Origin: Chloroflexota bacterium
Lineage (GTDB): Bacteria > Chloroflexota > Anaerolineae > Anaerolineales > Villigracilaceae
Assembly: GCA_016191985.1 (NCBI GenBank)
Contig: JACPVB010000148.1
Coordinates: 1-10,672, forward strand
Direction of reading: 5' to 3'
Length of the DNA stretch: 10,672 bases
Within the stretch, counting starts at the first letter, position 1. Each line of letters starts with the position of its first letter. Below the pieces are notes generated by a model. It had not been told where the DNA came from. It saw only the letters and a program-made list of their open reading frames with translations, and did no database searches. Positions 5,465 to 10,672 of this stretch are shown in pieces. The translations under genes and the position numbers were made by a program.

Positions 5465-5493
5465 ATTCTATACCTTTTTTGCATTCTTGTCAA
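5465..5493 (-). promoter_or_regulatory. Near-consensus sigma-70-type promoter for lrp, predicted leaderless
   Basis: On the minus strand a perfect -35 TTGACA (5493-5488) is followed after 17 nt by TAGAAT (5470-5465), five of six matches to the -10 consensus. Counting six bases on from the -10 places +1 at 5458, the A of the lrp ATG. The absence of any ribosome binding site there agrees with a leaderless transcript. Confidence 0.75.
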
Positions 5494-5509
5494 TATTTTT
5501 ATAATTTAA

Positions 5510-5552
5510 TTGCATAAATCAAGTATATTATCTTCCTATTATGCAAATTTGC
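5510..5552. promoter_or_regulatory. Candidate operator: TTGCATAA inverted repeat upstream of lrp
   Basis: TTGCATAA at 5510-5517 and its reverse complement TTATGCAA at 5539-5546 start 29 bp apart, near three helical turns. The right copy overlaps a perfect 10-bp palindrome GCAAATTTGC (5543-5552). A further ATGCAA in minus orientation occurs at 5479-5484, beside the -35. AT-rich, helically phased half-sites upstream of an Lrp-family gene are typical of autoregulation. The assignment is inference. Confidence 0.45.
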
Positions 5553-5578
5553 GCAGGAAAATGTTCGATTTAAGCAAT

Positions 5579-5608
5579 AACCCGGCAGGTCGCATGACCT
5601 ACCGGGTT
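5579..5608. terminator. Hairpin after potD, probable transcription terminator
   Basis: AACCCGG and CCGGGTT form the outer stem (5579-5585 with 5602-5608), then one C/A mismatch, then AGGTC/GACCT around a GCAT loop. It lies 50 nt beyond the potD stop. The T-rich tail (TTTATTTTA) is on the plus strand. In the potD direction the stem is followed only by ATTGCTTAAA, a poor U-tract. It may be a weak or processing-type 3' end. Confidence 0.55.
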
Positions 5609-5658
5609 TATTTTACTGCGAAGCGGGTTTTAACGAACACCCACTTTGAAAACGAGAC

Positions 5659-6810
5659 TTACGATCCGCCCTTTACCTCCACCCAGATATCGTCATACAA
5701 AGGTGTCGCTTCGCCCACGTCGCCGATGCGGTGACCATTTTGAATGGCTTCCGCGGGCGTATTGGTGATTGGCGACGCCATGTAGGCATCGAACAACTCG
5801 GTTTCGTTGGCTTTTGCGTAGTCTAATGCGGCGGTATTCGGATTGGTGTACGGGAAGTCGCGCAGCATCATCCAGAAAATGTTGCCCTGCATGGTGTAGT
5901 TCAACCAGGCGTATGCCGCATCGGCGTGCGGGGCATCTTTCAGCATGGCCCAGTTATCCTGCCAGAGGATTGCGCCTTCGGTGGGATAAATGTACTGGAT
6001 GGCGGGGTTTTCCTGCTGGGCAAGTAGGGCTTCGGCGGTCCACGTCATGCCAAGGTCCACGTCCCCTGCAATGAGGGCGGTCTTGGGGCTGTCGCTATCA
6101 AAGAGCTTGACGTTGGGGATAAGCTGACTGAGCTTTTCCTTGGCTTCGGCAAGTTCATCCGGGTTAGTGGTGTTGACATCGTATCCCAAAGTCAGCAAGG
6201 TCAACCCAATGACTGCGCGGGAATCATCGAGGAACACCATCTTTCCTGCATATTCGGGCTTCCAGAGGTCTTCCCATGATTGTGGCACATTTTCAACCGC
6301 ATCGGTGTTGACCACGATCGCATCGGTGCCGGCCTGGTACGGAATGGTGTATTTGTTAGCGGGGTCGAATTCAAAGTCGAGGTAGTTGGTGTCGAAATTC
6401 TTCAATACCGGCAGCTTGGCATGGTCGAGTTCCTGCAAAAGATCCTGGCGCGCCATGAGCGGAACGATGTAATCTGTGGGCTGGACGAGATCATAGTTGG
6501 AGCCGCCCGCAGAGACCTTGGCGTACATTTCCTCATTGCTGGAATATTCGTCACGGTTCACCTTGATGCCGTAAACCAGCTCGAAGCACTCGATCATGTC
6601 CGTTGGGATGTACTCCGTCCAGACAAAGATATTGAGCTCGGTGGAGGTGACTTCCACATCGAATTCCGCGGCAGGACATGTATAGCCACTCGAAGTGACC
6701 TTTTCCGCGCTCTCGACGGGGTTTACACCACCGGTCTGGCCGCAGGCTGCCAGCGCCATGCTTGCAACCACAAGCAGGGCCATCCATTTGTACACGACAT
6801 TATTTTTCAT
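5659..6810 (-). CDS. potD: Spermidine/putrescine ABC transporter, substrate-binding lipoprotein
   Basis: Extracytoplasmic polyamine-binding protein, 383 residues. The signal peptide ends in a lipobox, ALAAC, with the lipidated Cys at residue 23, so it is membrane-anchored. Polyamine-pocket signatures align by eye with E. coli PotD: FVWTEY (62-67), QPTDYIV (110-116), LDDSRAV (194-200), GMTWTAE (254-260) and ILWQDNWA (281-288), giving the aromatic cage residues Trp64, Trp257 and Trp283 plus Asp196 and Asp285. The position of PotD Glu171 is Ala199 here, which may change substrate preference toward putrescine or another amine. The start at 6810 has a strong AAAGGAGG site, fitting the high expression usual for binding proteins. 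It is the last gene of the pot operon, separated from potC by a 114-nt gap with a small hairpin. Confidence 0.93.
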   Translation of the reverse strand: MKNNVVYKWMALLVVASMALAACGQTGGVNPVESAEKVTSSGYTCPAAEFDVEVTSTELNIFVWTEYIPTDMIECFELVYGIKVNRDEYSSNEEMYAKVSAGGSNYDLVQPTDYIVPLMARQDLLQELDHAKLPVLKNFDTNYLDFEFDPANKYTIPYQAGTDAIVVNTDAVENVPQSWEDLWKPEYAGKMVFLDDSRAVIGLTLLTLGYDVNTTNPDELAEAKEKLSQLIPNVKLFDSDSPKTALIAGDVDLGMTWTAEALLAQQENPAIQYIYPTEGAILWQDNWAMLKDAPHADAAYAWLNYTMQGNIFWMMLRDFPYTNPNTAALDYAKANETELFDAYMASPITNTPAEAIQNGHRIGDVGEATPLYDDIWVEVKGGS

Positions 6811-6905
6811 TTCTTCCTCCTTTGAGAAGATATAAAAATTGGTTTGGCACGTGGGCCCTCTCCACGATATACCCGAAAGGGACAGTTTTATTATTTGAAT
6901 CTATG

Positions 6906-6921
6906 CGGGTTCTCCAACCCG
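6906..6921 (-). other. Small hairpin in the potC-potD gap
   Basis: CGGGTT and AACCCG (6906-6911 with 6916-6921) form a perfect 6-bp stem with a 4-nt loop, 3 nt after the potC stop. No U-tract follows on the minus strand. Hairpins here often protect upstream mRNA or mark a processing site, allowing the binding protein to be made in excess of the permeases; that role is inferred. The rest of the 114-nt gap shows only the potD ribosome binding site and weak stems. Confidence 0.45.
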
Positions 6922-6924
6922 TCG

Positions 6925-7821
6925 TTATGAATGTTGTTTTTGCTCTCGATTTTGAATAAGTTGCAACAGTAAAACAGCGGTGAATACAACCAAAATCCAT
7001 ACGGTTGACAGCGCGTTGACCTGTGGCGTAATAATGCGCCTCAACAGTCCATACACATAAATGGGCAGGGTTGTGGACCCAGGTCCATTGGTGAAGAACG
7101 TAATCACAAAATCATCCAGCGAAAGAGTGAACGCCAGCAACGCCCCGGACATCACACCGGGCAAAATCATCGGAAAAGTGACACGGCGGAAGGTGGTCCA
7201 CTCATTGGCGCCCAAATCCATGGCAGCTTCTTCAAAGGACTTGTCAAATCCCTGCAAACGGGCCTGCACAACCAGTGTGACAAAGGGAACCATAAAAGCA
7301 ATATGGCTGATCGTCACGGTCGCCATGCCCAGCGAAAGACGCGCATCGCCGCTGAGATTAAAGGCCTCGTTCACCCATCCAAACAATTGACTAAACAAGG
7401 TTAATACGCCAATTCCCATCACAATCTCAGGAATCACAATTGGGATGTAGAGGGAAAGTTGCGAGAAAGGCTTGAGTTTAAAATCGTAGCGTTGAAGCGC
7501 AATTGCCGCCATTGTGCCGATAATTGTCGCAACAATCGTGGCAGTCACGGCAATGGTCAGTGTGTTGCCGGCCGCCTCCGCCACATCGTCATTCTTGGCA
7601 AGGTCACAATACCAGTGAAACGGCCCGCAGGGACTGGATTTTACAAGGCTGCCCTCCATCACGACACGGTCACTAAAAGCTGGGACAAAGCCTTCAAAGG
7701 TCACATTCGCACGCGAGGCATTGAAGGAATACAAAACCAGGCCAACGATTGGCGCATAAAGGAAGAGATACACCAATACAGTTGCAACGATCACAAAAGG
7801 AGAGCGTCGAAAGGGATTCAT
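6925..7821 (-). CDS. potC: Spermidine/putrescine ABC transporter permease, PotC type
   Basis: Inner-membrane permease of 298 residues with about six helices. The cytoplasmic EAA loop, which docks on the ATPase, is seen as FEEAAMDLGANEWTTFRRV (197-215), followed by FPMILPGVMSGALLAF and SLDDFVITFF typical of PotC. Its start codon overlaps the potB stop (ATGA), so the two permeases are translationally coupled. Compared with E. coli PotC, the first extracytoplasmic loop carries an insertion of about 20 residues (about 55-80) with two cysteines, Cys65 and Cys72, in a CGPFHWYC motif. The partner permease has a comparable cysteine-bearing insertion. It pairs with PotB to form the membrane channel. 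Confidence 0.95.
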   Translation of the reverse strand: MNPFRRSPFVIVATVLVYLFLYAPIVGLVLYSFNASRANVTFEGFVPAFSDRVVMEGSLVKSSPCGPFHWYCDLAKNDDVAEAAGNTLTIAVTATIVATIIGTMAAIALQRYDFKLKPFSQLSLYIPIVIPEIVMGIGVLTLFSQLFGWVNEAFNLSGDARLSLGMATVTISHIAFMVPFVTLVVQARLQGFDKSFEEAAMDLGANEWTTFRRVTFPMILPGVMSGALLAFTLSLDDFVITFFTNGPGSTTLPIYVYGLLRRIITPQVNALSTVWILVVFTAVLLLQLIQNREQKQHS

Positions 7822-8741
7822 GCCGCGACTATCTCCTCTCCGAAGCCAAATTTGCGTGTGTAGAAATAGGTGACGATCAGAGTCATTATCATCAGGATCA
7901 GGGAAGCGGCGGAACCGAAGGTTGGATCGCGCGCATCAAGGAATTGACGCTGGATCAGGTTCCCCACCAAAATCACCTGGCGCCCGCCCAAAATATCAGA
8001 CACAATGAACGTCCCCATCACAGGGATAAAGACCAGAATCGTCCCTGCGACAACACCCGGCATAGAAAGCGGAAGCGTGATGCGCAGGAGGGTTTTGATC
8101 GCGTTTGCTCCCAAATCGGCGGCGGCTTCATAGAGGGAATTATCAATTTTTTCAAGGGAGGTATAAATCGGCAGGATCATGAACGGCAAAAATTCATACA
8201 CCATGCCCACCAGCACCGCGCCCGGCGTATACAGCATCTCCAACGGCGTAAAGGGAATATGCAGAAGGCTTGCCAGCCAGCCGATGATGATATTGATCGC
8301 GCCCTCCTTGCGCAGCAGCATCATCCACGCATAAACGCGGATGACAAAATTCGTCCACAACGGAATCAGCACCATGAATAAAAACAGGTTGCGCTTTTTG
8401 GGATGCGCGCGCGCAATAAAATACGCCAGCGGATAGGCCATGATAATGACCAGCGCGGTTGTATTAAAAGCCAGAGTCAATGACCGCCAAAGGATCTGCA
8501 CATACAGCGGATCGAAACACGAAGCCTGCCCATTGGGGCAATCTGTGCTGTAGCCAAACAAACGGGTGTAATTATCCAGCGAGAACGTGTAGATCACATC
8601 CCCATCCGGGCTGCGCTTTCCAAAACTTATGACAAGCGTAAGAAACAAAGGAATGATCAGCAGGAAAAACAACCAGAACGTGGTTGGCAATGCCAGCAGC
8701 GTTCCTTGTGCGGATTTGTTTTCGCGAAGTCGCTTAAGCAT
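7818..8741 (-). CDS. potB: Spermidine/putrescine ABC transporter permease, PotB type
   Basis: Inner-membrane permease, 307 residues, about six helices. The N-terminal part has the family's FSLDNYTRLF (53-62) and PLWTNFVIRVYAW (127-139). The EAA loop is YEAAADLGANAIKTLLRITL (204-223), and VMGTFIVSDILGG (241-253) is typical of PotB rather than PotC. The start at 8741 follows the potA stop by 2 nt, with AAGGA inside the potA end. Relative to E. coli PotB, a short insertion lies between LDNYTRLF and DPLY (about residues 63-76) and contains Cys69 and Cys75, which could form a disulfide on the outer face. Codon overlap with potC indicates coupled synthesis. Confidence 0.95.
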   Translation of the reverse strand: MLKRLRENKSAQGTLLALPTTFWLFFLLIIPLFLTLVISFGKRSPDGDVIYTFSLDNYTRLFGYSTDCPNGQASCFDPLYVQILWRSLTLAFNTTALVIIMAYPLAYFIARAHPKKRNLFLFMVLIPLWTNFVIRVYAWMMLLRKEGAINIIIGWLASLLHIPFTPLEMLYTPGAVLVGMVYEFLPFMILPIYTSLEKIDNSLYEAAADLGANAIKTLLRITLPLSMPGVVAGTILVFIPVMGTFIVSDILGGRQVILVGNLIQRQFLDARDPTFGSAASLILMIMTLIVTYFYTRKFGFGEEIVAA

Positions 8742-8743
8742 GG

Positions 8744-9859
8744 TCAGTCCTTCTTCAGAACCAGGGTGTTCTCAGGCATCAGCAGCAGCCAGACATCCTG
8801 TCCCACAACATAGAACGATTTCGGGTCGAGGCGCGAAATACGATTCTGTTCCAACACCTTCATTTTTGCATCATGCACATCCACGTAGATATGGGTGTCC
8901 GCACCGATGTAAACCGTATTCGTCACCCTCGCGCGGAACATGTTATTGCTCTTCGTATCTTTATCGGCAATGCGAATTTTTTCAGGGCGGATGGAAACCA
9001 CCACATCCTCGCCTTTGACCAATCCCGCAGAGATCGGCATCCCCGTCACTTCAGTATTCAAGCTGGGGACAAAAACACTCGCCTCATTCTTCGACAGGGA
9101 CTTGATCTTGCCTTCGAGGAAATTCGACTCCCCGATAAAGTCTGCCACGAACTTATTTGATGGGCGTTCATAAATTTCAACCGGCGTCCCCATCTGCTGA
9201 ACCTGGCCTTTGCTCATCACAGCGATGCGGTCAGACATCGTCAACGCCTCTTCCTGATCGTGCGTGACGTAAATAAACGTGATGCCCAATTGCTGTTGAA
9301 GCGCCTTCAGCTCGAGCTGCATCTCTTTGCGGAGTTTCAAGTCCAATGCGCCAAGAGGCTCGTCGAGAAGCAAAACGTCAGGGGTTTTGACCAATGCCCG
9401 GGCAAGAGCGACGCGCTGCTGCTGTCCACCGGATAACTGCCTGGGACGGCGGCGATCCATCCCGGTCAGTTGCACCATCTCGAGCGCGCGTCCGACCCGC
9501 TTTTTGATCTCCTCTTCCTTTGCGCCTTCCATCTCCAGGCCAAAGGCCAGGTTTTGGTAAACGGTCATATGCTGAAAGAGGGCATAACTTTGAAAAACCG
9601 TATTTACTTTGCGTTGAAAAGGAGGCGTGTGCCCCATTGCATTCCCCTCGATATAAACCTCGCCCTCGGTCGGCCATTCAAAGCCCGCAATCATTCGTAG
9701 AGATGTTGTCTTCCCGCAGCCCGAAGACCCAAGCATTGAAAAGAATTCACCGTTCTTGATCTGCATGGTGACGCGGTCCACTGCCGCCATCTCGTTCCCT
9801 TCCGGTGTGATAAACCTTTTTACAACATCGCGCATTTCAACTGCAAATTCACTGGTCAT
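8744..9859 (-). CDS. potA: Spermidine/putrescine ABC transporter ATP-binding protein
   Basis: Cytoplasmic ATPase driving polyamine import, 371 residues. In order: Walker A GSSGCGKT (44-51), Q-loop VFQSYALFQHMTV (88-100), ABC signature LSGGQQQR (142-149), Walker B DVLLLDEP (161-168), D-loop GALD (170-173) and switch His200 in VTHDQEEA. A C-terminal TOBE-type domain (about 245-365) includes SIRPEKIRI (289-297), as in the PotA/MalK subfamily, where this region can mediate regulation. All catalytic residues appear intact. The start at 9859 has a GAGGAG site about 9 nt upstream. It lies 29 nt downstream of the aminotransferase gene, so uptake and breakdown are probably co-transcribed. It could in principle be a general MOI-type ATPase, but the potBCD neighbours settle the call. 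Confidence 0.95.
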   Translation of the reverse strand: MTSEFAVEMRDVVKRFITPEGNEMAAVDRVTMQIKNGEFFSMLGSSGCGKTTSLRMIAGFEWPTEGEVYIEGNAMGHTPPFQRKVNTVFQSYALFQHMTVYQNLAFGLEMEGAKEEEIKKRVGRALEMVQLTGMDRRRPRQLSGGQQQRVALARALVKTPDVLLLDEPLGALDLKLRKEMQLELKALQQQLGITFIYVTHDQEEALTMSDRIAVMSKGQVQQMGTPVEIYERPSNKFVADFIGESNFLEGKIKSLSKNEASVFVPSLNTEVTGMPISAGLVKGEDVVVSIRPEKIRIADKDTKSNNMFRARVTNTVYIGADTHIYVDVHDAKMKVLEQNRISRLDPKSFYVVGQDVWLLLMPENTLVLKKD

Positions 9860-9888
9860 CTATCTTCTCCTCAGATGAGTTGTTGAAA

Positions 9889-10672
9889 TTATAGAGCCTT
9901 GCTGATTTCGTTCAATGTTTCACCGAGACGGTTCAACAGCATATCGATCTGTTCTTTTGAAACCACCAAAGGCGGTTCGATCCGAATAGTCTGCGCGCTG
10001 GTCAATGTGCCTGCCACCAGAACGTTTCTTTTGAATAAACCCGAAGCGACCTTATAACCGACCTCCGGGGTTTTGAAATGCATGCCAATGAGAAGACCTT
10101 TGCCCGTTATTTTCTCATAAATTTGTGGATACTGCGTAACGAATTTATTTAATTGAGAAATCAGGTACTCCCCTTTTTGTGCAGCCTGCTCCCATAATTT
10201 TTCACGCAACGTGACATGGATGGCCGAGATCGCAGCCGAGCAAGCCAGCGCGCCGCCGCCTGTGGTAGTGGTGTGCATGAACGGATTCGGATACATCATC
10301 GGGTGGAAGATTTCTTCGGTCGTCGTCACCGCGCTGATAGGCATCACACCGCCGCCAAGGGATTTGGCAACCGTCAAAATATCGGGAACGATATCCCAGT
10401 GTTCCACACCCCATAATTTGCCCGTCCGACCAAGACCTGTCTGCACCTCGTCTGCAATCAACAAGACACCATATTTCTTTGTGACAGCCCGGACACGAGG
10501 CCAGAAATCATCCGGCGGAACAATCGCCCCCGACTCGCCCTGGATCGGCTCGAACACCACAGCCGCCACGCCAATACCGACCTTGTCGCAAATCTCCAGT
10601 TGTTTTTCAACCGCATCCGCATCCCCGAACGGGACGTGATACACCTGCCCGGCATACAGCGGCCCCATCGGA
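9889..10672 (-). CDS. patA: Putrescine aminotransferase-like class III aminotransferase (5' end beyond window)
   Basis: The last 261 residues of a PLP-dependent class III aminotransferase. HVPFGD and VFEPIQGESG lead to the cofactor-binding IADEVQTGLGRTGK, with its Asp, and then VAKSLGGGVMPIS, whose Lys (codon 10363-10365) would form the Schiff base. NPFMHTTTTGGGALACSAA and VLVAGTLTSAQTIRIEPPL closely follow the pattern I recall for E. coli putrescine aminotransferase (YgjG/PatA), more than acetylornithine or GABA enzymes. PatA transfers the amino group of putrescine to 2-oxoglutarate, giving 4-aminobutanal, which cyclises to 1-pyrroline. Its place as first visible gene of the pot operon supports that role. 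The true start, about 190-200 codons upstream, is not in the window. Cadaverine or another diamine is possible as substrate. Confidence 0.88.
   Translation of the reverse strand, partial: PMGPLYAGQVYHVPFGDADAVEKQLEICDKVGIGVAAVVFEPIQGESGAIVPPDDFWPRVRAVTKKYGVLLIADEVQTGLGRTGKLWGVEHWDIVPDILTVAKSLGGGVMPISAVTTTEEIFHPMMYPNPFMHTTTTGGGALACSAAISAIHVTLREKLWEQAAQKGEYLISQLNKFVTQYPQIYEKITGKGLLIGMHFKTPEVGYKVASGLFKRNVLVAGTLTSAQTIRIEPPLVVSKEQIDMLLNRLGETLNEISKAL

Overview
The window looks like chromosomal DNA of a free-living bacterium, most plausibly a member of the Chloroflexota (Anaerolineae-like). That guess rests on protein style and gene context only; there is no rRNA or other marker, so treat it as a moderate inference. 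GC looks close to half by eye. No mobile element, CRISPR array, tRNA or rRNA was seen. All genes except one aldo/keto reductase lie on the minus strand.

Region 1 (1-2545, right to left): a respiratory complex I block nuoA, nuoH, nuoJ and the first third of nuoK, all membrane subunits. nuoB, C, D and I, which usually sit between A and H or H and J, are absent here. The nuoA-nuoH gap holds a terminator-like hairpin and a C-rich/G-rich imperfect palindrome with a G-quadruplex motif just before the nuoH ribosome binding site. The nuoH-nuoJ gap holds a 13-bp inverted repeat built from GTAATTG-like heptamers.

Region 2 (2495-3455): a plus-strand aldo/keto reductase, divergent from nuoA and ended by a perfect 17-bp bidirectional terminator shared with the convergent saccharopine dehydrogenase-family gene.

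Region 3 (3460-5546): an Lrp/AsnC regulator followed downstream by a saccharopine dehydrogenase-family gene. The 316-nt gap between them holds what looks like a folded leader RNA ending in an intrinsic terminator. A segment at the 5' end of the leader can compete for the terminator stem, which is the layout of a transcription attenuator or riboswitch. The downstream mRNA also carries a compact G-quadruplex motif within its first 12 codons. The lrp gene has a near-consensus promoter placed so that transcription should start at the A of its ATG (leaderless).

Region 4 (5659-10672): a polyamine uptake and breakdown operon. A putrescine aminotransferase-like gene (patA, 5' end cut by the window) is followed by potA, potB, potC and potD. 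The transporter would import putrescine or spermidine, and the aminotransferase would convert putrescine to 4-aminobutanal. The neighbouring Lrp regulator and saccharopine dehydrogenase-family enzyme may belong to the same amine/amino-acid metabolism, but that link is inferred from position only. The best candidate for something undescribed is the leader RNA at 4734-4993.
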